From Terrimesophilobacter sp044464485 (GTDB lineage Bacteria; Actinomycetota; Actinomycetes; Actinomycetales; Microbacteriaceae), in the NCBI GenBank assembly GCA_044464485.1, contig JBIQLG010000003.1, positions 124,001 through 188,000 of the forward strand: a stretch of DNA of 64,000 nucleotides. Direction: 5' to 3'. Positions within the stretch are counted from its first letter, which is position 1. The number at the start of each line of letters is the position of its first letter. Positions 42,966 through 51,500 of this stretch are shown piece after piece. The notes under the pieces were generated by a model. That model saw only the letters and a program-made list of their open reading frames with translations, had not been told where the DNA came from and did not search any database. Made by a program: the position numbers and the translations under genes.

Positions 42966-44417
42966 TTGACATTTTCAGCACTCGGCGTTGATCAGGATAT
43001 GGTCGACGCGCTTGCCGCCAAAGGCATCATCGAACCCTTCCCCATCCAGACCCAGACCATCCCGCTCGGATTGAGCGGTCAGGACATCATCGGTCAGGCA
43101 AAAACCGGCACCGGAAAGACCTTCGGCTTCGGACTTCCGCTCCTGCAGGAGCTCGGTCACGACCCCGAGCCCGGCGTCAAGGCACTCGTCGTTGTGCCGA
43201 CTCGGGAACTCTGCATCCAGGTGGCAGAAGACCTCGTGACGGCTGCATCGAATCGATCGACGCAGGTCGTTGCCATCTACGGCGGCAAAGCCTACGAGGG
43301 TCAGATCGACGAACTCAAGGCGGGCGCGCAGGTGGTTGTCGGAACTCCCGGCCGCCTGCTCGACCTCGCCAGCCAGCGCATGCTCTCGTTCGCGCACGTG
43401 AAGGTCATGGTGCTCGACGAGGCTGACAAGATGCTCGACCTCGGCTTTCTCAGCGACATCGAGAAACTCTTCTCGCAGACACCTCCCGCGAGGCACACGA
43501 TGCTGTTTTCGGCAACGATGCCGGGGCCGATCGTCGCTCTTGCTCGCCGGTTCATGAATCGACCGATTCACATTCGCGCGACGGATCCCGACGAAGGACT
43601 CACGCAGGCCAACATCAAGCACGTGGTGTATCGCGCGCACGCTCTCGACAAGGACGAGGTCATCGCGAGAATTCTTCAGGCCGAGGGCCGCGGCAAGACG
43701 GTAATTTTCACGCGGACCAAGCGAGCAGCCGCAAAACTGGTTGAGGAGCTGAACGATCGGGGTTTCAACGCTGCCGCCGTTCACGGCGACCTGAATCAGG
43801 AGCAGCGCGAACGGGCGATGGCTGCCTTCAAAGCCGGCAAAAAGGACATCCTCATCGCCACGGATGTCGCCGCCCGCGGCATTGACGTGCTGGACGTTAC
43901 CCACGTGATCAACCACACGATTCCCGAAGACCACGACGCGTATCTGCACCGCGTCGGGCGCACGGGTCGCGCCGGAAAAACCGGTATCGCGGTCACGTTC
44001 GTGGACTGGGACGACATGCACAAATGGGGGCTCATCAACCGGGCACTGGAGATGGGAATCCCCGAACCGCGCGAAACGTATTCGTCATCGCCGCACCTCT
44101 ACACCGACCTTGACATCCCGGCAGAGGCCAAGGGCCGCCTGAAGTCGGCCGGTCCCGCCCGAGACCGAGAGCCGCGCTCCGCGACCGCAGGTCACGCGTC
44201 CTCGCGCGGCCCGCGCCGCGACGGGGAACGTTCGGGAGACCGCGGGCGCGCGGGAAGCCGCGAACGCACCCGCACGCGCGGAGGTCAGCCTGCCGCAGCA
44301 GCTGCGGAGGGGCAACGGCCGGCGGGAGCAGGTACGCATGACGGTTCGGGTCCGTCGCGTCGCCGTCGCAACCGCACGAGGCGTCCGAGTTCCGGGAGCA
44401 CGCCGCCGGCCGCGTAA
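42966..44417 (+). CDS. rhlE: DEAD-box RNA helicase (RhlE-like)
   Basis: 483 residues. Motifs in order: PFPIQTQTIP (Q motif), AKTGTGKTF (I), PTRELCIQV (Ia), GTPGRLLDL (Ib), VLDEADKMLDLGF (II), LFSATMP (III), IFTRTKR (IV), ATDVAARGIDV (V) and HRVGRTGRAG (VI). The C-terminal 90 residues are Arg/Gly/Ser-rich and disordered, an RNA-binding tail. Start is TTG at 42966. Unlike most genes here it has a long leader. Counterpart of Rv3211. Confidence 0.93.
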   Translation: MTFSALGVDQDMVDALAAKGIIEPFPIQTQTIPLGLSGQDIIGQAKTGTGKTFGFGLPLLQELGHDPEPGVKALVVVPTRELCIQVAEDLVTAASNRSTQVVAIYGGKAYEGQIDELKAGAQVVVGTPGRLLDLASQRMLSFAHVKVMVLDEADKMLDLGFLSDIEKLFSQTPPARHTMLFSATMPGPIVALARRFMNRPIHIRATDPDEGLTQANIKHVVYRAHALDKDEVIARILQAEGRGKTVIFTRTKRAAAKLVEELNDRGFNAAAVHGDLNQEQRERAMAAFKAGKKDILIATDVAARGIDVLDVTHVINHTIPEDHDAYLHRVGRTGRAGKTGIAVTFVDWDDMHKWGLINRALEMGIPEPRETYSSSPHLYTDLDIPAEAKGRLKSAGPARDREPRSATAGHASSRGPRRDGERSGDRGRAGSRERTRTRGGQPAAAAAEGQRPAGAGTHDGSGPSRRRRNRTRRPSSGSTPPAA

Positions 44418-44484
44418 ACAGGTCGCCCGCGCAGCCTGCTCGACCCGCGCAGTCGCGCGCGCACCGCACGAAACCGACCGCGCC

Positions 44485-45336
44485 TCAGCCGATGAACGGT
44501 GCCGACCCCGTTCCTTCCGCGACGATTCGCGCGAGCACGTCGCGCGTCGTGGTGTTCTCCCCGAGCCGGTTCGGTTTGCCTGCGCCGTGGTAGTCGCTTG
44601 AACCGGTCACGACGAGATCGAATCTTTCGGCGTATGCGAGCAGACGCTCCATGGCATCCGGAGTGTTTTCCCGATGATAAATTTCAAGGCCGAAAAGGCC
44701 AGCGTCGACGAGTGCGGCGAGATTTTCTTCCGTGATGACATTGTCAACACCGCGCGTGCCAGGGTGCGCAAGCACGGGAACGCCTCCCGCGGAACGCACC
44801 AACCGGATGGCGTCGATGGGCTCCGGCGCATAGTGCGGCTCGTAGTAGCCAAACTTCGGGTGAAGGATGTCGCGGAACGCAGCGCTGCGATCCGGTGCGA
44901 TCCCCTTTGCCACGAGCGCATCGGCGATGTGCGGACGCCCCACTGTCGCCCCGTGCGCAGTCTGGGCGAGCACATCCGACCACTCGATGGTGAAGTCCGC
45001 GGCCAGTCGATACACGATGGCCTCTGCCCTGGCAAGGCGGGCTTCGCGAATTTTCAGCGTCTCTTCTCTGAGCGCCGCGTTGTTCGGGTCGATGAGATAG
45101 GCGAGCAAATGCACGCTTTTCCAGCCGTGACGCGTGCTGAATTCCATTCCGGGAATGACAGTGAGACCGGTTCCTTCAGCCTCCGCGAACGCTTCCTTCC
45201 AGCCTGCAGTCGAGTCGTGATCGGTGAGTGCAACCGTGCCGAGCCCGGCGGCGACGGCGGCGCGAACGAGTTCCGCTGGCGACTCTGTGCCGTCCGAAAC
45301 GGTGCTGTGGGTGTGGAGGTCGATGGATCCGGCCAT
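44485..45336 (-). CDS. PHP-domain phosphoesterase (TrpH/RNase AM-like)
   Basis: 283 residues. PHP metal motifs: IDLHTHSTVSDG (HxH), ALTDHDST, GMEFST (Glu), HLLAY, LAHPGTRG and TGSSDYHG. Length and order match YciV/TrpH-type enzymes that remove 3'-phosphates or trim 5'-RNA ends (RNase AM) or hydrolyse pAp-like nucleotides. ATG lies 6 nt after TAGAGT. Divergent from the EEP-family gene. Confidence 0.9.
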   Translation of the reverse strand: MAGSIDLHTHSTVSDGTESPAELVRAAVAAGLGTVALTDHDSTAGWKEAFAEAEGTGLTVIPGMEFSTRHGWKSVHLLAYLIDPNNAALREETLKIREARLARAEAIVYRLAADFTIEWSDVLAQTAHGATVGRPHIADALVAKGIAPDRSAAFRDILHPKFGYYEPHYAPEPIDAIRLVRSAGGVPVLAHPGTRGVDNVITEENLAALVDAGLFGLEIYHRENTPDAMERLLAYAERFDLVVTGSSDYHGAGKPNRLGENTTTRDVLARIVAEGTGSAPFIG

Positions 45337-45342
45337 TCTGCA

Positions 45343-45348
45343 ACTCTA
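45343..45348 (-). promoter_or_regulatory. -10 box of the PHP gene, leaderless-type
   Basis: Minus-strand TAGAGT ends 6 nt before the ATG at 45336. Confidence 0.5.
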
Positions 45349-45365
45349 TTCCCGGCGCGAACGGC

Positions 45366-45371
45366 TAGGCT
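45366..45371 (+). promoter_or_regulatory. -10 box of the EEP-family gene
   Basis: TAGGCT ends 9 nt before the ATG at 45381, allowing at most a leader of 2-3 nt. Confidence 0.45.
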
Positions 45372-45380
45372 CGCCTGACT

Positions 45381-46394
45381 ATGTTTCGTCGAGTCATCCT
45401 GTTGCTCATTCTCATCGGCGCGGCAGCCACGGCCACCTTTACGGTGTGGCCGCAATTTCTCGGACTTCAACGATTGCCATTCTTCGCTCAGGCCGTTTCA
45501 CTCCGGGGCGCTGCCATCGCCATCGGCTTGTTCCTGCTGGTCGTGCTCACGCTTCTGGCGTTCGTCTGGCGTCGCGCGCGCACATTCGTAGCACTTCTCG
45601 GGATCCTTGTTGCCATTTTTTGCGTGGCCTCCGCGTCGATTCTGTTCGTTCGCGGCCTCGGCGACACGTCGTTTCACAAAAAGGGAGAGTCGGACGTTAC
45701 GGTGATGTCCTGGAACACGCTCGGCGATGCCCCCGGTGCGCAGGCAATTGCGCAGCTCGCTCTGGAATCCGGCGCGGACATCGTGGCGCTTCCGGAGACC
45801 ACGAACGAAACAGCGACGAAGGTTGCCGAACTCATGAGGGCGGGCGGGCATCCGATGTGGGTCCACTCGTTTCACTACGACCTCATCTCCAATGCCAGAA
45901 GCACCTCGCTGCTCACGAGCGTGAAGCTTGGCGACTATCGCGTCGATACCGACCACCGCACCACGAATGTTCTGCCCAGTCTGGTTGCGACGCCCGTCAA
46001 CGGCGATGGGCCCACCATCGTCGCCGTACACGCGGTCGCGCCGACCCCATCCGAATTGAACCGCTGGAAACTCGACCTCACCTGGCTGGAGGAGGCGTGC
46101 TCCGGCTCCAACGTCATCATGGCGGGCGACTTCAATTCGACAGTCGACCACTTCGACGGTTTGGCAGCGCGTCCGGGTGCGACAATCGGCAACTGCATTG
46201 ATGCGGGCCTCGCGAGTGGCAACGCCGCGGTGGGGACGTGGCCCACCGCGCTTCCCGAACTTCTCGGCGCTCCTATCGATCACGTCATGGCCACGCCCGG
46301 CTGGCGGATAACGGGAATGCGCGTGGTGAGCAATCGTGACGGCGCCGGCAGCGACCACCGGCCCATTGTGGTGCAGTTGTCTCCCCGCAGGTAA
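45381..46394 (+). CDS. Membrane-anchored endonuclease/exonuclease/phosphatase (EEP) family protein
   Basis: 337 residues. Three N-terminal membrane helices (VILLLILIGAAATATFTVW, AIAIGLFLLVVLTLLAFVW, FVALLGILVAIFCVASASIL), then an EEP domain with VMSWNTLGD, IVALPETT (metal Glu), MAGDFNST (DFN), PIDHVMAT and GSDHRPIVVQL (catalytic Asp-His). The active-site set is complete, facing outside if the three helices place the C-terminus there. Could hydrolyse extracellular nucleic acid, phospholipid or inositol phosphate; the substrate is unknown. Followed 10 bp later by aminopeptidase P. Confidence 0.85.
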   Translation: MFRRVILLLILIGAAATATFTVWPQFLGLQRLPFFAQAVSLRGAAIAIGLFLLVVLTLLAFVWRRARTFVALLGILVAIFCVASASILFVRGLGDTSFHKKGESDVTVMSWNTLGDAPGAQAIAQLALESGADIVALPETTNETATKVAELMRAGGHPMWVHSFHYDLISNARSTSLLTSVKLGDYRVDTDHRTTNVLPSLVATPVNGDGPTIVAVHAVAPTPSELNRWKLDLTWLEEACSGSNVIMAGDFNSTVDHFDGLAARPGATIGNCIDAGLASGNAAVGTWPTALPELLGAPIDHVMATPGWRITGMRVVSNRDGAGSDHRPIVVQLSPRR

Positions 46395-46404
46395 GAATAG
46401 GTGT

Positions 46405-47892
46405 ATGGCCGAATCAACTTCCCCGGCGCCGCGCGCCACCAGCAACCGCTCCACCACGCCGCTTTCCGACAAATTCAAGAATTACATTTCTTCGAACTGG
46501 GCTGAGCGGGCGGATGTCGTGCCCGCCGCACGCGAACAGGCGCCGTTCGCCGCGTCGCGTCGCGCGCGTATTTCGGAGCTGTACCCGGGCAAGCGCCTCA
46601 TCATTCCGGCCGGAGCGGCGAAAGTGCGCTCGAATGACACCGACTATCCGTTCCGCGCGCACTCGGCCTTCGCGCACCTCACCGGCTGGGGATCGGATTC
46701 TGAGCCCGAGGCCGTGCTGGTGATGGAACCGTCCCCGAACGGACACACGTCGACGTTGTTTTTCCGCGAGCGCGCAGGGCGCGACTCGGATGAGTTCTAC
46801 GCGAACCCGCAGATCGGCGAGTTCTGGATTGGACCGCGGCCGTCACTCGCTCAGGTCGCGGGCGATCTCGGAATCGAAACTAAGGATCTTGCTGACTTCG
46901 AATCGGTTCTGGATTCCATCGATGCCGGAACCCTCATCGTGCGCGACGGCGATCGCGACCTGACGGATCAGATTGATGGGCGCCGGTTGCTGTTCGCCGA
47001 AGCAGATGCCGCGGGCACCGAAGAACCAGAGCAAAGCGGCGACGACGCGCTCGCGAGGGACCTTGCCGAATTGAGGCTCGTCAAAGACGACTATGAAGTC
47101 GACCAGATGCGCAAAGCGGTCGCGGCAACGAAGCAGGGATTCGATGACATCATTGTCGACCGAGCGGACATCGTGGCCCACCCCAGAGGCGAGCGGCTCG
47201 TTGAAGGGACATTCAACCGCCGCGCGCGCGCCGAAGGCAACACGGTCGGGTACGACACGATTGCGGCATCCGGACCGCACGCGTGCATTCTGCACTGGAC
47301 ACGCAATGACGGTGCGGTCAAGGATGGCGACCTCATTCTCGTGGACGCCGGAATCGAGCTCGACAGCTACTACACGGCGGACATCACGCGCACGCTGCCG
47401 GTCAACGGAAAGTTCAGCGATGTTCAGAGAAAGATTTACGAGGCTGTGCTCGAGGCGGCAGACGCCGCCTTTGCCATTGTGAAGCCAGGGATCGTGTTCC
47501 GGGAAATCCACGCGGAAGCCATGCGCATAATTGCCCTGCGCACGGCAGAGTGGGGCCTGCTTCCCGTCAGCGCGGAAGAGTCGATGGCTCAGGACGCGCA
47601 ATTCCACCGCCGGTACATGGTGCACGGCACGAGCCATCACCTCGGGATCGACGTGCACGATTGCGCTGAGGCTCGGCGAGACATGTACATGGACGGGGTG
47701 CTCGAGGCCGGCATGGTGTTCACGATCGAGCCCGGCCTTTACTTCCAGCCGGATGACCTCACGGTGCCCGAGGAGTTCCGCGGCATCGGGGTGCGCATCG
47801 AGGACAATATCCTCGTGACGGCGGACGGTGCGGAAAACCTTTCCGTCGGCATCCCGCGCACGGTCGCCGATGTCGAAAAGTGGATGAGCTAG
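46405..47892 (+). CDS. pepP: Xaa-Pro aminopeptidase (aminopeptidase P)
   Basis: 495 residues. The N-terminal domain begins at FAASRRARISEL and contains DYPFRAHSAFAHLTGW, typical of AMP_N. The C-terminal pita-bread domain has the dimetal ligands: LVDAGIELDSYYTADITRT (two Asp), HGTSHHLGIDVHD (His), FTIEPGLY (Glu) and RIEDNILVT (Glu). Removes an N-terminal residue before proline. ATG at 46405, 10 bp after the EEP gene; the frame is open upstream but begins inside that gene. Confidence 0.94.
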   Translation: MAESTSPAPRATSNRSTTPLSDKFKNYISSNWAERADVVPAAREQAPFAASRRARISELYPGKRLIIPAGAAKVRSNDTDYPFRAHSAFAHLTGWGSDSEPEAVLVMEPSPNGHTSTLFFRERAGRDSDEFYANPQIGEFWIGPRPSLAQVAGDLGIETKDLADFESVLDSIDAGTLIVRDGDRDLTDQIDGRRLLFAEADAAGTEEPEQSGDDALARDLAELRLVKDDYEVDQMRKAVAATKQGFDDIIVDRADIVAHPRGERLVEGTFNRRARAEGNTVGYDTIAASGPHACILHWTRNDGAVKDGDLILVDAGIELDSYYTADITRTLPVNGKFSDVQRKIYEAVLEAADAAFAIVKPGIVFREIHAEAMRIIALRTAEWGLLPVSAEESMAQDAQFHRRYMVHGTSHHLGIDVHDCAEARRDMYMDGVLEAGMVFTIEPGLYFQPDDLTVPEEFRGIGVRIEDNILVTADGAENLSVGIPRTVADVEKWMS

Positions 47893-47900
47893 AGCCTCTC

Positions 47901-48395
47901 TCAGTCCTCCTGCGGGCGTGAGAGCACGTCCTGCGCCTTCGCGGTGAGCGAAGGGTCGATGAAGATCTCGTATTTGCCGGCGATCACCTGGTGAATCGAG
48001 GTGAAGTCTCGCCTGCGCCGATTCAGGGCATAACTCACTATGCCGAACAGCATCCCGAATCCGGCACCGATGAGAACCGCGGCGCCCACATAGAGGATCG
48101 CGTTTTGTGACGGCGAGAAAATAAACAGCAGGAGCCCCAGGAAGAGGCCGAACCACGCTCCGCTCGCCGCGCCGGCCAGCGCCGCACGGCCGTACGTCAT
48201 CTTGCCTGTTACGCGTTCGACCGTGTGCAGGTTGCTGCCCACGATGGAAACCTGCTTCACCGGGAACTCGGCTCGCGCGAGCCGATCAACCACCGACTGC
48301 GCCTCGTCATACGTGTCGTAGGTGCCCAGCACATCGCCTTTCGGGAGAGTGGGGAATGCCGCCTGACGACTTGAAAATCCGCTCTGATTGGTCAC
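47901..48395 (-). CDS. General stress protein (GsiB/YflT/17M-like) with two membrane helices
   Basis: 164 residues. N-terminal alpha/beta part GTYDTYDEAQSVVDRLARAEFPVKQVSIVGS is the general stress protein 17M-like domain. Then a Gly/Ala-rich hydrophobic pair (AALAGAASGAWFGLFLGLLLFIF and ILYVGAAVLIGAGFGMLFGIVSY) forms a membrane hairpin. Likely a small membrane-associated stress protein. GTG start; divergent from the CBS-domain gene with only 36 bp between the two starts. Confidence 0.85.
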   Translation of the reverse strand: MTNQSGFSSRQAAFPTLPKGDVLGTYDTYDEAQSVVDRLARAEFPVKQVSIVGSNLHTVERVTGKMTYGRAALAGAASGAWFGLFLGLLLFIFSPSQNAILYVGAAVLIGAGFGMLFGIVSYALNRRRRDFTSIHQVIAGKYEIFIDPSLTAKAQDVLSRPQED

Positions 48396-48419
48396 CAGCC
48401 CATTCTTGCATCAGAAGAC

Positions 48420-48425
48420 TAGGGT
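48420..48425 (+). promoter_or_regulatory. -10 box of the CBS/MgtE-like operon, leaderless-type
   Basis: TAGGGT followed by 6 nt and the GTG at 48432. Confidence 0.5.
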
Positions 48426-48431
48426 TGTACC

Positions 48432-49781
48432 GTGAGCGCGACGAGAGTATTCAGCGCCCGGCTGGTCGGGTGCGCCGTTTTTGACCCTCACGGCGACCGT
48501 GTGGGCCGCATCCGCGACGTTTTGGTCGTGTATCGGCGCAAAGAATCTCCGCGTGTCGTCGGTTTCGTGGTCGAAGTTCCCGGACGCAGACGAGTCTTCC
48601 TCTCCATCGGCCGCGTCACCAGCATCGGCAGTGGCCAAATAATCACGACCGGCCTCATCAACCTGCGCCGATTCGAGCAGCGCGGCGGAGAAGTGCGTGT
48701 GATCGCGGAGATTCTGGGCCGGGTCGTGAATTTTGTGGATGGTTCGGGTCACGCCACGATTGAGGATGTCGCGATCGAGCAGAATTCGCGCGGCGAATGG
48801 GAAGTTCGCGAACTCTTCCTGCGACGGCCGAAAACGAGCGCATCCCCCTTCGCCAAGGGCCACACGGTCTTCGCGGCATGGGCGGATGTGACAGAGCAGC
48901 GCAAGGCAGGTGAGCCTCAGTCTGCGAGCCAGCTGCTCGCCACCTATGAAGATCTGCTCCCGGCAGACCTCGCGAACGCGCTGCTTGACCTGCCCGAGGA
49001 GCGCATGCTCGAGGTCGCGGAGGAACTCAGCGACGAGCGGCTCGCCGACGTGCTCGAAGAGATGCCGGAAAGCGAGCAGGTAGACATCCTGAGCCACCTT
49101 GAAGACGACCGGGCCGCAGACGTCCTCGACCAGATGCAGCCGGATGACGCGGCGGACCTCATCGCGCAACTCAGCGACGAACGCGGCGAGGCGCTCCTCG
49201 ACCTCATGCAACCCGAAGAAGCCGAAGACGTGCGCATGCTCCTCGCGTACGCGCCCGACACCGCGGGAGGTCTCATGACGACCGAACCTGTGATCGTTGC
49301 CGCCGACACGACGGTCGCGGAAGCGCTCGCGCTCATCCGCCGTGTCGACCTCGCCCCTGCGCTCGGTGCCGCCGTGTGCGTCACGCTGCCTCCCTACGAA
49401 CCGCCCACGGGCCGCTTGTTGGGCATGGTGCATTTTCAACAGATGCTGCGGTACCCGCCGATGGAACGGCTGGGCACGCTCATCGACCAGAAACTCGACC
49501 CGGTGAAAGCGGATACTTCCGCTGCCGAGGTGAGCCGCATTCTGGCCAGTTACGACCTGGTCTCCGTTCCGGTCGTGGACGAAAATCACCGACTTGTCGG
49601 GGTGGTGACCATTGACGATGTTCTTGACTACCTGCTGCCAGACGACTGGCGAAGTCATGACGAGGACGAACCGGCGAAGCTGCTTCGCGCAGATACCAGC
49701 CCCCTCGAAATAATCTCTGCAGAACCAAAGCCAGGAAGGAGGAACACCAATGGCGAACAACTCGCGAACACGTCGCACTGA
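48432..49781 (+). CDS. Soluble PRC-barrel, MgtE N-terminal and CBS-domain protein
   Basis: 449 residues. Residues about 5-60 and 75-130 look like two PRC-barrel modules (LVGCAVFDPHGDRVGRIRDVL). Then an MgtE_N superhelix with regularly spaced Leu/Asp motifs (LADVLEEMPESEQVDILSHL, DDRAADVLDQMQPDDAADL), followed by two CBS domains (DTAGGLMTTEPVIV and VPVVDENHRLVGVVTIDDVLDYLL). The transmembrane Mg channel domain of true MgtE is absent. Probably a cytosolic Mg- or nucleotide-sensing partner of another protein. Counterpart of Rv1232c. Its last 32 bp overlap the DUF1003 gene. Confidence 0.87.
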   Translation: MSATRVFSARLVGCAVFDPHGDRVGRIRDVLVVYRRKESPRVVGFVVEVPGRRRVFLSIGRVTSIGSGQIITTGLINLRRFEQRGGEVRVIAEILGRVVNFVDGSGHATIEDVAIEQNSRGEWEVRELFLRRPKTSASPFAKGHTVFAAWADVTEQRKAGEPQSASQLLATYEDLLPADLANALLDLPEERMLEVAEELSDERLADVLEEMPESEQVDILSHLEDDRAADVLDQMQPDDAADLIAQLSDERGEALLDLMQPEEAEDVRMLLAYAPDTAGGLMTTEPVIVAADTTVAEALALIRRVDLAPALGAAVCVTLPPYEPPTGRLLGMVHFQQMLRYPPMERLGTLIDQKLDPVKADTSAAEVSRILASYDLVSVPVVDENHRLVGVVTIDDVLDYLLPDDWRSHDEDEPAKLLRADTSPLEIISAEPKPGRRNTNGEQLANTSH

Positions 49782-50268
49782 ATCTCGCCTCGACTCCCCG
49801 AAGGGACTTCGCACCTCGTTCGTGCCACGATTCGGCGAACCGCGAGATCGTTTCGGACGATTCACGGAGACGATAGCGCGAGGGATGGGCACCCCGTGGT
49901 TCCTCTTCTTCCTCACCGTCTTCTGTGCAGCGTGGCTGAGTTACAACGTTCTCGCGCCCGCCGGGTGGCGGTTCGACTCCGCTGCGCTCGGATTCACGGC
50001 CCTCACACTGATCCTCTCGCTGCAGGCGTCGTACGCCGCGCCCCTCATCCTTCTCGCCCAGAACCGTCAGGATGACCGCGACCGCGTTCAGATAGAGCAG
50101 GACAGGCAGCGTGCGGAACGCAACCTTGCCGACACGGAGTACCTGGCGCGAGAGATCGTGTCGCTGCGGCTTGTCGTGCGGGACCTCGCGAGCAAGGATT
50201 TCATCCGCGCCGAACTTCGATCGCTTCTTGAGGAACTGGATCGGGACAAGAGCTCAGCCGTTGACTGA
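49750..50268 (+). CDS. DUF1003 membrane protein
   Basis: 172 residues. Two hydrophobic helices (TPWFLFFLTVFCAAWLSYNV, ALTLILSLQASYAAPLILL) and the family motif LAQNRQDDRDRVQIEQDRQ, followed by a charged helical tail that may be a coiled coil. Function unknown; a neighbour of MgtE-like genes in many actinobacteria. Overlaps the preceding gene by 32 bp and the mrp start by 8 bp, so the three form a translationally coupled operon. Confidence 0.9.
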   Translation: MANNSRTRRTESRLDSPKGLRTSFVPRFGEPRDRFGRFTETIARGMGTPWFLFFLTVFCAAWLSYNVLAPAGWRFDSAALGFTALTLILSLQASYAAPLILLAQNRQDDRDRVQIEQDRQRAERNLADTEYLAREIVSLRLVVRDLASKDFIRAELRSLLEELDRDKSSAVD

Positions 50269-51391
50269 CGTCACCCCGCCGGCCTCACCTCTCGAATCAG
50301 CGCTTCACGCCGCGCTCGGCAACGTCATCGACCCTGAAATCCGCAGGCCGATCGCCGATCTCGGAATGATCGAATCCGTGACGCTCGACGGCACGCACGC
50401 GACGATTGCCATCAACCTCACGATCGTCGGATGCCCCGCCGCCGACCGCATCGAACGCGAGGTGCGGGAGGCCGCCGAGTCCGTCGATGGCGTCACTGAT
50501 GTGTCCGTGGTGGTCGGCGTCATGAGCGTGGAGCAACGCACCGCCCTCACCGAACGGCTGCAGGGGTCGCGGCGACGCGACGTGCAGTTTGGGGCAGACT
50601 CGCCGACGAAAATTTATGCGGTCACGAGTGGCAAAGGCGGCGTCGGAAAGTCCACGATCACGGCGAATCTTGGCGCTGCACTGGCCACTCGCGGACTCAA
50701 AGTGGGAATTGTCGACGCCGACGTCTTCGGATTTTCCATTCCGGCTCTGCTGGGTGTTTCGGGCGAGAAACCAACGCGCGTGGGCGAGCTCATGCTGCCG
50801 CCGATCGGCTTCGGAGTCAAAGTCATTTCGATCGGAATGTTCCTGCCGGGGCCCGCAACCGCGGTGTCGTGGCGCGGACCCATGCTGCACCGCACCATCA
50901 AACAGTTCCTGAGCGACGTCTACTTCGACGAGCTCGACATCCTGCTGCTCGATCTGCCACCAGGCACGGGAGACATCGCGATCACCGTAGGGCAGCTGCT
51001 CCCCCAGTCTGAGGTGATTGTCATCACGACGCCGCAAGCTGCCGCCGCAGACGTCGCGGAACGCAGCGCCATCGTCGCCCGCAAGACCGGGCAGCACGTG
51101 TTCGGCGTGATCGAGAACATGTCGGGGTTCACACTGCCGGATGGCACAGCTCTCGACCTGTTCGGCAGCGGAGGGGGTGCGGATGTCGCGGAGCGCCTCT
51201 CCACACCCGAGCAGTCGGTGCCCCTCCTGGCCTCGATTCCGATCAGCGTTGCCCTGCGCGAGGGCGGCGACGCGGGGGTGCCCGTCGTGCTCGCGAACCC
51301 GGAGGACCCCGCCGCCGCCGCGATCCTCGCCGTCGCTGACCTGCTCGCGGCATCCGGCCCCCTCGTTTCGTTCGCAACTCAGGCAGAATGA
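50261..51391 (+). CDS. mrp: Mrp/NBP35 (ApbC) family iron-sulfur carrier ATPase
   Basis: 376 residues from a TTG overlapping the DUF1003 stop. N-terminal MIP18/DUF59 domain (HAALGNVIDPEIRRPIADLGM; IVGCPAADRIE) and a P-loop domain with deviant Walker A SGKGGVGKST (about 123-132), VSWRGPMLHRTIKQFL and LLLDLPPGTGD. The C-terminal CxxC that bridges the cluster in many Mrp proteins is missing (ENMSGFTLPDGTALDLFG). Loads or carries Fe-S clusters in the cytosol. The last ten codons lie in the left arm of a long inverted repeat. Confidence 0.92.
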   Translation: MTDVTPPASPLESALHAALGNVIDPEIRRPIADLGMIESVTLDGTHATIAINLTIVGCPAADRIEREVREAAESVDGVTDVSVVVGVMSVEQRTALTERLQGSRRRDVQFGADSPTKIYAVTSGKGGVGKSTITANLGAALATRGLKVGIVDADVFGFSIPALLGVSGEKPTRVGELMLPPIGFGVKVISIGMFLPGPATAVSWRGPMLHRTIKQFLSDVYFDELDILLLDLPPGTGDIAITVGQLLPQSEVIVITTPQAAAADVAERSAIVARKTGQHVFGVIENMSGFTLPDGTALDLFGSGGGADVAERLSTPEQSVPLLASIPISVALREGGDAGVPVVLANPEDPAAAAILAVADLLAASGPLVSFATQAE

Positions 51392-51478
51392 TGCGACGCG
51401 CAATTGGTCTCCCGTGTTTCCGGGGTCAACTCGAGTGCCGTTCGCATTCTGCCTGAATTGCGAACGAAACGAAGGGGG
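51358..51478. repeat. Long imperfect inverted repeat (about 33-bp arms) at the mrp 3' end
   Basis: Left arm 51358-51390 and right arm 51445-51478 are reverse complements except for one mismatch and one extra base (right arm reads cattctgcctgaattgcg and continues through gaacgaaacgaagg). The spacer is about 54 bp. The mrp stop lies at the end of the left arm. It separates convergent mrp and the PLP-lyase gene, so it could be a bidirectional terminator or a small palindromic element. Confidence 0.8.
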
Positions 51479-51500
51479 ACGCGGTGCCGGGCGGCCTATC

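Noticed and set aside
46843..48156. 437-residue minus-strand frame under pepP
   Set aside because: Antisense to aminopeptidase P with intact metal ligands; no family features.
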